From assembly GCA_040081715.1 (NCBI GenBank), contig JBEBFY010000001.1:248001-312000 (forward strand): 64,000 bases of DNA, in the 5' to 3' direction. The DNA comes from CANKJK01 sp040081715 (GTDB taxonomy: Bacteria > Acidobacteriota > Vicinamibacteria > Vicinamibacterales > UBA2999). Made by a program: the position numbers and the translations under genes. This document shows positions 34,125 through 42,641 of the stretch, piece by piece; positions within the stretch are counted from its first letter, which is position 1; every line of letters begins with the position of its first letter. Under the pieces are notes generated by a model, which worked only from the letters and a program-made list of their open reading frames with translations, ran no database searches and had not been told where the DNA came from.

Positions 34125-36721
34125 GTCCCTGTGGTGTCCCGGAGGCGGCCCGCCATGTGCCGATAGGTCAACGCCTCGGCGACGCGATTGGTGTCAGCCG
34201 GCTTGTTCCTCGCCTTCGACGCCTTCTTCATCGCCCGCGTGTAGTCGGTGTCGAGCGGCGAGACGTCCGTGACGTCGTAGTGTGCCGAGAGGAGCGTGCC
34301 GACCGACTCCAGCTCGTCGTTGTAGCGCGAGCGCTCGCGGTTCAGGCTGTAGATCTGCGCGCAGCGGCCACGCGCTGCGAGGTCGATGTAGGCAGCAATC
34401 TGCGCGCCGGTCATCTCCTGAAACGACGCGATGTTCACCAGCAGGTGCGGCTCGAAGCCAGGTAGCGACGCCGCTCGCGTGTTCGGTACGAACACGAAGT
34501 CGTAGCCGCGCCAGTCGCGGAGCGCGTGGTCCGGCGTCGCCGGCCCGACGATCAGCGTGCGCGCATCCGGTATGACCGTCTTCAGATACGTAGCCGAGAA
34601 CAGAAACAGCTCTGGCAGGTCCGTGATGACGTAGGTCGTATCGGGAAACAGACGCGTGAACTGATACGCAAAGCCGCCCCAGCCGCCGCCGATCTCCCAG
34701 GCCACCCGGCGGCCTGTGACACCACGAAACGCGTCCATGACGCCCGATCGCTTCATGCCGACGAGCACCTCGAGGTACTTCAAGCCGTCGAGGTTGAACA
34801 GCTGTCCGTCGATGCGATAACCGAAACCGCCGAGCGCCGGATGCTCCGGCACGACAAGTTCGGGACCGCCCAATTCGACAAGCGTCCGAAGTCGCTGCTC
34901 AAACAGTCCGACCTTCTCGTCGTCGGCCACGCGGTAGTCGTACGGACGCAGACCGGTGATGTGGAATGCGTGATGCCGGAGCTTCGCGAGGATGATCGGC
35001 GTCGCGTCCGTCATGTAGTCGATGTTGCCGAGCTCCTCCGTCCAGTAGGCACTCGGCCTGCCGGTGCCGTTCGCTCCGGCGCGCTGGTCGGCGTCGAGCA
35101 CGGCGAGGACGGCATCACGGACTTCGGCATACACGCCGAAGGCCCGGTGGGCTTCATCGCTGACGACGACCGCGCCATTGGCCGTCGTCGTATCGAGCCC
35201 TGCCGCCCTCACGGTCTTCGCAGGCTTCACGGGCTTCTCCCCCTTGCGCGGGACCTTCTTCGACTTCGGAGCCGGCCAGAGGTCGATCAGCCGCGTGACG
35301 GGCCGCAGCAACAGACGCAGGCCGCGGTCCAGGACGTCGTCGGTATCAGGCGGCGTCGCTGGCGCGGCGGCCGCGCGTTCGAGTGTTTCGACGACAATCG
35401 GGGTGCAGGGCTTCTCCACACCGTGCGGGCGGATGAAGGACGCGACAAAGCGCTGCGTCTCGGCCTTCGCCGCGTCCGGGTCCTTCAGCACAGCCGCCAA
35501 CTGCGCGACGTGCTCATCGAGCGTGTGCCCTACTCGCAGGAAGCCGCCGTTCTCCGGGAGGAGGTGGTGGAAGTGCAGCGTGCCTTCCTGCGTCCCCCCG
35601 AACTCTCCCGTCAGCGAGAAGACGGGGCGACCCACGATCGCCGATTCGATCATCGCGCTCGTGTTCACGCCAACGACGGCGGCGCTGTGGTACATCGAGT
35701 CGAAGAAGCCCGATCGGTTCTGTTCGCTGACCGCGCTGTACGGCCCGCGCGGCCACACCCGCACCTGACCCAGATCGCCCAGATCCGCGTGCTCCCAGGC
35801 GTGCCAGTTGTAGGGATGCGGACGGACGAGGACGGGGATGTCTCGCACGCGGGGATCTTCCGAGCGCCGCAGCGCCTCGATCCACTTCCGCACGAACGGC
35901 AACTCCCGCTCGGAGCGGGCGATGAAGACCGAGGACGCCGTGTAGAGCACGAACGGCTGATCCCGGGGCATGCCGACAGTGGCGCAGAACTGGTCGCGCG
36001 TCGTACTCGGCGTGCGCTCGAACCAGCGATCGAAGAGTTGCGCCCCCGTAACGGCGATCCGGGCCGCCGGGATGCCGTGATAGCGCATCGCCTCGGCCTT
36101 CTGCGCCTCGTTCCAGACCATCACGAGGTCCGGCGTGACGCGCAGCAGCCCCTTGTTCGTCAGATTGTCCCAGCTCGCGATGCCGACGACGACGCGAAGG
36201 CCGCGTCGACGGGCCGCGCGGACGACATCGACCTGATCCGAGGCGGCATCGATGAGTGGCGACACCACGACCACGTCCGGCCTCTGCTGCCGGAGGAACG
36301 TCACGATGGTGCCCGACACGGGCACGGCGCGCTCGAGCCGCCGCAGCAGCGCATAGACACCGGCGAGCAGGCCCGGAGACAGCGGCGGCAGGCGATCGAG
36401 CCAACGGAGCGGCCTGGGCAGCACTTTGCGCTTCATCCGATCACGGAGCGCGGGAGCGTCGCGATAGTCCGGATGCAGATAGCGGACGAAGTCGAACGTG
36501 CCACGGAGGCCGCGCGCGAGCGCCGACCAGCGATCGCCGCGCGCCGGCACGACACCGAGCACCCGAACGGCACTGCTGACGTCCTCGAAGGTCGCCTGCT
36601 TCTCCTCCCTGACGTGGTTGACGGCGATGGACACGTCATGTCCGCGTGACGCCAGCAGGCGCAGCACGGAATCGTAGTAGCGGAGGTACTCGGCCGAGGC
36701 AACCACGAACAGGAACCTCAC
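34121..36721 (-). CDS. Family A transferase fused to a putative sugar O-methyltransferase
   Basis: 866 aa from GTG 36721 (GTGA overlap). Residues ~1-470 are family A, but of a second subtype: SWDNLTNKG instead of SWDHLSSK, TASSVF instead of VCSSLF; RPHP, NTSA and EGTLHF are kept. A lysine-rich linker (KSKKVPRKGEKPVK) follows. The last ~330 residues carry EIGGGWGGFAYQF, TDLPELFLFS and NIASFQEM, as in the TIGR04371-type putative sugar O-methyltransferases. A bifunctional enzyme that adds a sugar and methylates it, perhaps to cap the chain, is a reasonable inference. Confidence 0.75.
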   Translation of the reverse strand: MRFLFVVASAEYLRYYDSVLRLLASRGHDVSIAVNHVREEKQATFEDVSSAVRVLGVVPARGDRWSALARGLRGTFDFVRYLHPDYRDAPALRDRMKRKVLPRPLRWLDRLPPLSPGLLAGVYALLRRLERAVPVSGTIVTFLRQQRPDVVVVSPLIDAASDQVDVVRAARRRGLRVVVGIASWDNLTNKGLLRVTPDLVMVWNEAQKAEAMRYHGIPAARIAVTGAQLFDRWFERTPSTTRDQFCATVGMPRDQPFVLYTASSVFIARSERELPFVRKWIEALRRSEDPRVRDIPVLVRPHPYNWHAWEHADLGDLGQVRVWPRGPYSAVSEQNRSGFFDSMYHSAAVVGVNTSAMIESAIVGRPVFSLTGEFGGTQEGTLHFHHLLPENGGFLRVGHTLDEHVAQLAAVLKDPDAAKAETQRFVASFIRPHGVEKPCTPIVVETLERAAAAPATPPDTDDVLDRGLRLLLRPVTRLIDLWPAPKSKKVPRKGEKPVKPAKTVRAAGLDTTTANGAVVVSDEAHRAFGVYAEVRDAVLAVLDADQRAGANGTGRPSAYWTEELGNIDYMTDATPIILAKLRHHAFHITGLRPYDYRVADDEKVGLFEQRLRTLVELGGPELVVPEHPALGGFGYRIDGQLFNLDGLKYLEVLVGMKRSGVMDAFRGVTGRRVAWEIGGGWGGFAYQFTRLFPDTTYVITDLPELFLFSATYLKTVIPDARTLIVGPATPDHALRDWRGYDFVFVPNTRAASLPGFEPHLLVNIASFQEMTGAQIAAYIDLAARGRCAQIYSLNRERSRYNDELESVGTLLSAHYDVTDVSPLDTDYTRAMKKASKARNKPADTNRVAEALTYRHMAGRLRDTTGT

Positions 36722-38226
36722 GCCGTGGCTCCGCCCCGGTCTTTGCGTGTGCGCCCGGCCTTCCGTCGGGCCGCAGCCAGCTCTGCGGCGTGGGCTGCCG
36801 GCGCCAGCAGTCGCGTCAGCACGTGGTCGATCACGGAACGGCGATGACGCTCGGGGCGAATCTGCCGCAGCGCCTCGATGGCCGTGACGAAGTACTCCGC
36901 GGCCGGGGCTGCCATCCCGTTCGGCCTGACGAACGCCTCGACAAACGCACGGCTGCGCGCCGCAAAGGATTGCGGATCAGCCAGGATCGACGAGATCTGC
37001 TCCAGATGCACCTCGAGCGTCGGCGCGAGCTGCAACAGCCCGCCGTTGACCTCCTTCAGGTGCTGGAAGTGCAGCGTGCCCTCCTGTGTGCCCGCGAAGT
37101 CCTCAGCCTGGATCGCGCATACCGGTCGTCCGACGATGCCGGACTCGATCAGTGCGCTCGTATTGATGCCAACGACGGCAACGGCGTGGAACATCGAATC
37201 GAAGTACTCCGCCCTGGCATCGATGTCGACCGGGTTCGCACCAGCGCGCGGGTGAATGGCAACACGGGGATCGTCGATCTCGACGTCGCGCCACTGCTCT
37301 GCATTCTGCGGATGCGGACGGATCAGCACGTTGGCGTCACGAATGCGTCGATCGCTCGACCCGCGGAGCGCCGCGATCCAGCGGCGGACGAACGGCACCT
37401 CGTGCGGCGCGATGAACGGCGACGAACAGAGGTAGAGCAGGACCAGCTGCTCAGGCAACAAGCCGACGTTCGCGCAGAACTGTTCGCGCGTCCTCGACGG
37501 CTGCTGCGTAAACCAGTGGTCGTACGCCTGCGCGCCCGTCACCACGACCCGCTCCGGCGCGACGCCGTGAATCTCACTCGCTTCCCGGCGCTGCATCTCG
37601 TTCCACACCGTCATCCGATCCGGGATCTCGTGAATCATGCCTTTCGTCGTGAGGTGATCCCAGCTGCCGACGCAGTGGCACACCGGGATGCCGCGGTCTC
37701 CGGCTGCGCGGACGAAGTCGACTTGCGGTGAGCCGAAATACAGGAGCGGTGTCACGAGGAGGACGTCCGGACGCAACTCGTCGAGCACGGCGGCCGGCAC
37801 GACGCCCGTTGGCAGCGCGCGCTCGGCACGACGCGCGACGGCACGCAACAGCGCGAGGCCGGTGCGCGATCCCATGAGCGGCAGCCCGGCAGCCCTCACG
37901 GCCGCCACCGGTGCCTGGCGTGCCGCGCGCGCACGCAGACTTGTCGCGCGGTCGTAGCGCGGCTCCAGATAGCGCCAGTAGTCGAGGCTCAGCCGCAGCT
38001 TCAGCGACAGGAGGTGGAACGGATCACCTTTGCGGGATGGAACGTAGCTGCTCGTGAACGCATCCGGCGCCGCTGCCGTCAGGTTGTCGATCGTACGCGT
38101 GCCGCCGAGGCGATCCCGACGGTCCGCGAGCAGGTGCACCTTGTGCCCGCGCTGAGCCAGGAGCCGCAGTGCCGGCTCGAAGTTACGGAGGAATCCGAAG
38201 TGGGAAACGTAGAAAAGAATCTTCAT
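36718..38226 (-). CDS. Family A putative GT-B glycosyltransferase, copy 6
   Basis: 502 aa from ATG 38226. Marks: SHFGFLRNF, GSWDHLTTKGM, VVTGAQAYDHWF, LCSSPF, RPHP, NTSA and EGTLHF; the C-terminus is basic (RRKAGRTRKDRG). It is the first gene after a 455-base intergenic region with a good sigma-70 promoter, so it opens the transcript that runs through the A/B array towards neuB. Confidence 0.75.
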   Translation of the reverse strand: MKILFYVSHFGFLRNFEPALRLLAQRGHKVHLLADRRDRLGGTRTIDNLTAAAPDAFTSSYVPSRKGDPFHLLSLKLRLSLDYWRYLEPRYDRATSLRARAARQAPVAAVRAAGLPLMGSRTGLALLRAVARRAERALPTGVVPAAVLDELRPDVLLVTPLLYFGSPQVDFVRAAGDRGIPVCHCVGSWDHLTTKGMIHEIPDRMTVWNEMQRREASEIHGVAPERVVVTGAQAYDHWFTQQPSRTREQFCANVGLLPEQLVLLYLCSSPFIAPHEVPFVRRWIAALRGSSDRRIRDANVLIRPHPQNAEQWRDVEIDDPRVAIHPRAGANPVDIDARAEYFDSMFHAVAVVGINTSALIESGIVGRPVCAIQAEDFAGTQEGTLHFQHLKEVNGGLLQLAPTLEVHLEQISSILADPQSFAARSRAFVEAFVRPNGMAAPAAEYFVTAIEALRQIRPERHRRSVIDHVLTRLLAPAAHAAELAAARRKAGRTRKDRGGATA

Positions 38227-38287
38227 CCAGGTGCGGGACAGACTCCCGTCCTCTCACTCCCATCCGGGAGCGCGATGATCCAACGTG

Positions 38288-38309
38288 GCGCCGAGACGCG
38301 CCTCGGCGC
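38288..38309. other. Perfect 8-bp hairpin in the leader of the 38226 gene
   Basis: GCGCCGAG and CTCGGCGC flank a 6-base loop. It lies 62-84 bases upstream of the ATG at 38226, inside the leader expected from the promoter at 38472-38500. There is no U-tract on the minus strand, so it is not a typical intrinsic terminator. Confidence 0.35.
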
Positions 38310-38471
38310 GCGCCAGCCACGCGGCCGCCGAATGCCTAACCCTGACGCCCGCGCCGCGAGAGACGGCCGCTCAGACGGGCCTGCTGACGAAACCGGAGGC
38401 TAGCGACGGGAACGGCCGACCGAAGAACCGGTCGAAGCGGGGGCGGCGAAACGGCTCGGCGCAATTGCTGA

Positions 38472-38500
38472 ATTTTAGTGGTTTCGTGCCGCATTTTCAA
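38472..38500 (-). promoter_or_regulatory. Sigma-70-type promoter
   Basis: On the minus strand TTGAAA (38500-38495), 17 bases, then TAAAAT (38477-38472): five of six matches to each consensus hexamer at the ideal spacing, in a locally AT-richer stretch. Transcription would start near 38465 and give a ~240-base leader to ATG 38226. The surrounding gap 38227-38681 holds no gene I recognise; a short open frame (38536-38680) could be a relic. Confidence 0.6.
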
Positions 38501-38681
38501 TGGCTTAGCGGCATTTCACCCGACCGCGAAACGCGTCAGATCCGGCCGCAATCGAGCCTCACAATGGGCACCCGCGAGTCCCGCGCGGCCTTCTGGAGGA
38601 GGTACGCGGGAATCATCCCGCCGGCGAAATTCTCCCGCATCGCCAGGACGGCAGCTGCGCCGCCAAATGATTCGCCCGCTG

Positions 38682-40475
38682 CTAGGAACCGAGACGCAGT
38701 CGCCGCAGAAGGGCACGCCAGCGCCGCCGCCGCGCGCTGCGCGCGTTCTCGGCCGCCCGCGCGCGGTTGCGCTGTTCGAGCGCCGCCCTCTTGCCGGCGC
38801 GCTCCCGTTCCCGCTGGGCCTTGAGCGCCGCGCGGTCCCGCTCCCTCGCGTCGATCCGCGCCTGCTTTTCGCGGACGCGCTCGGCCTTTGCCTGCTCCCG
38901 TGCCGCCCGCTCCCGTTCTTCCACCGCCTGCCGCCTGTCACGATCGGCCGCGCGGTGCTCCCGGCGATGGTGGACCTCCACCTTCCGGGCATCCACGATC
39001 CGGTCCCGTTCGTTCCGGAGCAGCCGCCGGCCCACAGGTATCTGGTCGAGCCCGCGCAAGAGTTCGGCGGCCAGGCGCGGCACACCGGCGCCAAACTGTC
39101 CCGGCCGGCTCGCGCCGGAGGCAGACTGTCGTTCGACGAGCGTCTCCACGGCTGCCGCGAACGTCTCGCTCGCCGAGCGATGCCCGGCCGGAGGCCGCAC
39201 GAACCGGTCGACGAACGCCGCGGTGCGGACACGCACCGCCTGGTCCCCGGCCACCACCCTGGAGAGCTGCTTCAGATGGCCCTCGAAATCACCGGCCGTG
39301 AGCAGCAGGCCGTTCCCGGGGTCGCGAAGGTAGTGATAGTGCGGTGCGCCCTCCTGGTGCTCGCGGAACTCCGGGGCCTCGATCACCAGCGACGGACGTC
39401 CCACGACCGCTGCCTCGATGAACGCGCTGGTCAGGACGCCCACGACCGCGGTGGCGTAATGGAGCGTGTCGAAATACTCGTCCTTGGCGTCCGGGTCGAT
39501 CGGGTTGCGACCGCGCAGTACGACAGTCCCGAGCCCCTCGAACGACACGCCGTCCCACTCCTCCAGACGCTCCGGGTGCGGGCGTACGAGGATGCCAGCC
39601 TCGCGCAGCACGGGGTCGGCTGACGCGCGGAGCGCTCGGATCCACGCAAGGACGAACGGCGCTTCTGGTGGCGCTGGACGCGACAGCACCGAGCAGACGT
39701 AGACAAGCACGGTTCGCGCCGGATCAAGCCCGCACGCCGCGCAGAACGACTCGCGGGAACGGGACGGCGTCCGCGACAGCCACTGCTCGTACCCGTACGC
39801 GCCGGTGACAACCACGCGCTCGGCGGGCAGGCCGTGCAGCGTGACGGCTTCGCGCTGCTGCGTCTCGTTCCAGACCAGTACTTGCGACGGGACCACGTGC
39901 AGCACCGCCTTGCCGGAGAGGTGATCCCAGCTGTACACCGGCAGCGACACCGGCAGGCCGAGCGTGAGCGCCGCCTTCAAGTGGTCCATCTGCGGCGCCC
40001 CGCCGTTGGTGACCGACGCCAGCAGTACGACGTCCGGTGCCTGGCCGCGCATCCACGTCACGAGGGTCCGCGGAGGTGGAATGCCGCGCTCGACCGCCCG
40101 GAGGACCGGAGCCGCCAACGCCCGTCCGGCATGGCTGTGCGTGATCGCGGCCACGATCCAGGGCGCTCTCGGCAGCGACCGACTGCGGTACTTCGGCTGA
40201 TCGTCGTAGGCCGAGTCCGCGAAGCGCACGGTCTCAAGGCCACCCCGCACGCGATCGGCCAGCCGCTGCCACGGCCAGCCCTCGAGCGACGGTGCCATGC
40301 TCCAGGTGATCGACGGGCAATCGACCGCCAGGCGCTCGACCAGCGCCTGCCCACCGAGGACGTCCGGAATGTCCCCCGTTAGATGGACCTGATGGCCCCG
40401 CGCGGCGAGCGTCCGAATGGCGGGTTCGTAGTTGCGGAACGCCCCGAAATGGAGGGCGCAGAACAGGATCCGCAT
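38682..40475 (-). CDS. Family A putative GT-B glycosyltransferase with C-terminal coiled coil, copy 7
   Basis: 597 aa from ATG 40475 (TGATG overlap with neuA). Residues ~1-475 are family A: LHFGAFRNYEPAI, YSWDHLSGKAVLH, VVTGAYGYEQWL, RPHP, LTSA in place of NTSA, EGAPHY in place of EGTLHF. The last ~120 residues are a charged Arg/Glu/Ala-rich helix, probably a coiled coil (EERERAAREQAKAERVREK). Variation in the NTSA and EGTLHF motifs sets this copy apart and may reflect another donor or acceptor. It is directly coupled to the second neuC-neuA pair. Confidence 0.72.
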   Translation of the reverse strand: MRILFCALHFGAFRNYEPAIRTLAARGHQVHLTGDIPDVLGGQALVERLAVDCPSITWSMAPSLEGWPWQRLADRVRGGLETVRFADSAYDDQPKYRSRSLPRAPWIVAAITHSHAGRALAAPVLRAVERGIPPPRTLVTWMRGQAPDVVLLASVTNGGAPQMDHLKAALTLGLPVSLPVYSWDHLSGKAVLHVVPSQVLVWNETQQREAVTLHGLPAERVVVTGAYGYEQWLSRTPSRSRESFCAACGLDPARTVLVYVCSVLSRPAPPEAPFVLAWIRALRASADPVLREAGILVRPHPERLEEWDGVSFEGLGTVVLRGRNPIDPDAKDEYFDTLHYATAVVGVLTSAFIEAAVVGRPSLVIEAPEFREHQEGAPHYHYLRDPGNGLLLTAGDFEGHLKQLSRVVAGDQAVRVRTAAFVDRFVRPPAGHRSASETFAAAVETLVERQSASGASRPGQFGAGVPRLAAELLRGLDQIPVGRRLLRNERDRIVDARKVEVHHRREHRAADRDRRQAVEERERAAREQAKAERVREKQARIDARERDRAALKAQRERERAGKRAALEQRNRARAAENARSARRRRWRALLRRLRLGS

Positions 40476-41176
40476 CAGCCGGCGGCGCGCCTGCGCGCGA
40501 GCGCCAGTTCCGCCACGGCGAGATCCCACTCCGTGTCCACGTCGATGGAGTCAGCCTCGCTCATCGGCAGAGCGCGCGTATCACGGCCGTAGAGGCTGCG
40601 CTCGTCCACGAGCACGCGCGTGCGCACCGCGACGACGGCTGGGCCGTTGCGCGCGTACACGAGCGGCTTGTCCTGCCGGCGCGTCACAGACGCCCCGCCG
40701 GCGAACGGCGTCAGCCGATCGCCCTCCAGCCGCATCACGGACACCGGATTGAAGCGGTGCGGCACCGGGACGACGCTCACGACCGCATCCGCGCCGCTCG
40801 TCCCGAGCAGCCGCACAGCGCCGTCGATGTGGGCGGCTCGCCTCAGCGGCGACGTCGGCTGCAGCAGCACGACCGCGTCCGGCGCATCACCCACGGCGGT
40901 CAGCTCCGCGATCGCGTGCAGGAGGACGTCGATCATCGGCGTCTCGTCCACAGCGAGATCTGCGGGACGCATGAAGGGCACATCCACACCCTGTCCGCGC
41001 GCGATCTGCGCGATGCGCTCATCGTCGGTCGAGAGGATCACCCGGCCGAGCGTCGTACTCCCGAGCGCCGCATCGAACGTCCAGGCGATCAGGGGTCGCC
41101 CGGCCAGCGGGAGCAGGTGTTTCCCCGGCAGCCCTTTCGACCCGCCACGCGCAGGAACGATGCCGATGATCCGCAT
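40475..41176 (-). CDS. neuA: CMP-nonulosonate cytidylyltransferase, second copy
   Basis: 233 aa. IVPARGGSKGLPGKH is the CTP-binding signature and LLQPTSPLRR the second motif. I chose ATG 41176, two bases after the neuC stop; TTG 41182 overlapping that stop as TTGA is an alternative that adds two residues. It is related to, but clearly different from, the 18404-19102 copy, so it may activate a different nonulosonic acid. Coupled to a family A gene that could use its product. Confidence 0.92.
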   Translation of the reverse strand: MRIIGIVPARGGSKGLPGKHLLPLAGRPLIAWTFDAALGSTTLGRVILSTDDERIAQIARGQGVDVPFMRPADLAVDETPMIDVLLHAIAELTAVGDAPDAVVLLQPTSPLRRAAHIDGAVRLLGTSGADAVVSVVPVPHRFNPVSVMRLEGDRLTPFAGGASVTRRQDKPLVYARNGPAVVAVRTRVLVDERSLYGRDTRALPMSEADSIDVDTEWDLAVAELALARRRAAG

Positions 41177-41178
41177 GC

Positions 41179-42330
41179 TCAATAGGCGATCTGTTTCTGC
41201 AGCGTGAGCGGAGCCGTGGCCAGGATCTCGGCAATGCGCGGCCCGGCCGCGCCGTCCCCGTAGATATGTTCTGAGGGATACCGGACGTGCGCGACCTGCG
41301 CGCGGACAGCGTCGAGGATCTCGTGTCGGTCGTAGCCCACATCGACGACGTTTGCGCCGCGCTCCCGCCCCTGCTGCCGCGTGCCGATGTTCACGGCGGG
41401 CGTGCCGAGGTAGGCGCCCTCACGGATCGGCGAGCTGGAATTGCCGACCAGGCAGGCTGCGCGGTGCATCAGCCGCGCGAACATCTCGACCGGGAAATTC
41501 TTGTAGAAGCGAATATGCTCGGGGCGGTGCTTCTCGCGGAACTTCCGCATGCCGCGGGAGACGTCGTCCGATCCGGCATCCACGTTGGGCCACAGCATGA
41601 TCGTCGGCATGGCGAGCGTCTGGAGCGCGGAGAGGGTCTCGGAAATCTGCGCTTCGCCAGAGCCGTACTCCGTCGTGACCGGATGCTGCGAGACGAGCAG
41701 GAATGGCTGCCGCGTGTCGACGTGGGCACCGACGCCTTCCTTTTCAATCCAGGCCTCGTCGAGCCCGTCGTCCTCGCGAAGCAGCTCCGCAATCAGGTCG
41801 ATGCGCGGGCATCCGACAACGTGTACGGTCGACGGATCCTCACCCATCCGGATGATGCGGTCCCCGGCCTGCCGGTTCGCGGGGAAATGCAGGTGCGCGA
41901 GCTTCGTGACAGCGTGACGGATGCTCTCGTCGATCGTGCCGGTGACTTCTCCGCCCATCGTGTGCGCGACGGAGATGTTCATGTAGGCAGCCGCCACGGC
42001 GGTCGCCATCGTCTCGAAGCGGTCGCCCACGCTCACCACCACGTCCGGCTTCAGCATGTCGAAGAGCGTCGGGAGTTCGAGCAAGGCGAGGCCCGTGGAC
42101 TTGGCCATTGTGCTCGGCGTCTCACCCTCGATGATGATGTTGACGCGGGCATCGACGCGGAAGCCGTCGCGGGCGATCACGTCAACCACGGCACCAAAGC
42201 GATCCAGCACGGCGGACGCCCCGACGATGAGCTGGAGCGAGAGATCCGGATGCGCCTCGATGGCACGCATCACCGCCTTGATGCTGCTGTAGTTGGCGCG
42301 GGAACCGATGACGACGCAGACCTTACGCAT
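41179..42330 (-). CDS. neuC: UDP-GlcNAc 2-epimerase (hydrolysing), NeuC/LegG type, second copy
   Basis: 383 aa. VCVVIGSRANYSSIKAVM at the start, DRFETMATAVAAAYMNI, GGEVTGTIDE, GNSSSPIREGAYLG and YGDGAAGPRIAE near the end. ATG 42330 begins at the conserved strand; CGGAGG lies 14 bases upstream, slightly far, and the frame to 42471 runs into a degraded gene. It opens the set neuC-neuA-family A and has no neuB beside it, so it depends on the single neuB at 21198 or on another locus. Confidence 0.9.
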   Translation of the reverse strand: MRKVCVVIGSRANYSSIKAVMRAIEAHPDLSLQLIVGASAVLDRFGAVVDVIARDGFRVDARVNIIIEGETPSTMAKSTGLALLELPTLFDMLKPDVVVSVGDRFETMATAVAAAYMNISVAHTMGGEVTGTIDESIRHAVTKLAHLHFPANRQAGDRIIRMGEDPSTVHVVGCPRIDLIAELLREDDGLDEAWIEKEGVGAHVDTRQPFLLVSQHPVTTEYGSGEAQISETLSALQTLAMPTIMLWPNVDAGSDDVSRGMRKFREKHRPEHIRFYKNFPVEMFARLMHRAACLVGNSSSPIREGAYLGTPAVNIGTRQQGRERGANVVDVGYDRHEILDAVRAQVAHVRYPSEHIYGDGAAGPRIAEILATAPLTLQKQIAY

Positions 42331-42380
42331 GAATGAGTTGGAGACCTCCGGGCGACTGACCGGTCGCATCGGCCGCGACA

Positions 42381-42630
42381 TCAGGCCGTCGCGCGGCGCT
42401 CGAACGGTGGCAGATCCCGCGTGTCCATCCGCGGTACTTCCAATCGTGCATCCCGGCCTGGACGCGCACACCGGCGGGCCGTCGTGAACGCCAGTGACTA
42501 TCCCGCCTCGTCCAGCACGGCGAGCGTGTCCATATTGTAGGTGTGGGCGTGGCCGGAGGGATAGTAGCAGAGCGAGCGCTGCCTCGTCGTAGCGATAGAC
42601 CTCTTTGGGTGGTTGAGGGCCGTTGCCGCG
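42381..42630 (-). pseudogene. Remnant of a polysaccharide deacetylase (NodB-type) C-terminus
   Basis: In one frame the strand reads RQRSLCYYPSGHAHTYN, then MDTLAVLDEAG, an amber stop, then SLAFTTARR and PRMDTRDLPPFE, ending at a TGA at 42381. YPSGxxxxYN..TLxxLxEAGYxLAFTT..(R)PG....LPRxDxRDLP is the C-terminal pattern of NodB polysaccharide deacetylases; the stop falls where a Tyr is expected. No start or catalytic His/Asp motifs remain, so this is a dead fragment. It fills most of the otherwise empty 42331-42641 interval. Confidence 0.6.
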
Positions 42631-42641
42631 GGCACTGCGTC

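Noticed and set aside
34526..36649. A 707-codon open frame on the plus strand, and other long plus-strand frames (for example 57990-59984)
   Set aside because: They are exactly antisense to minus-strand genes with clear family motifs, have Arg/His/Asp-rich low-complexity translations and no recognisable domains; usual for high-GC DNA.
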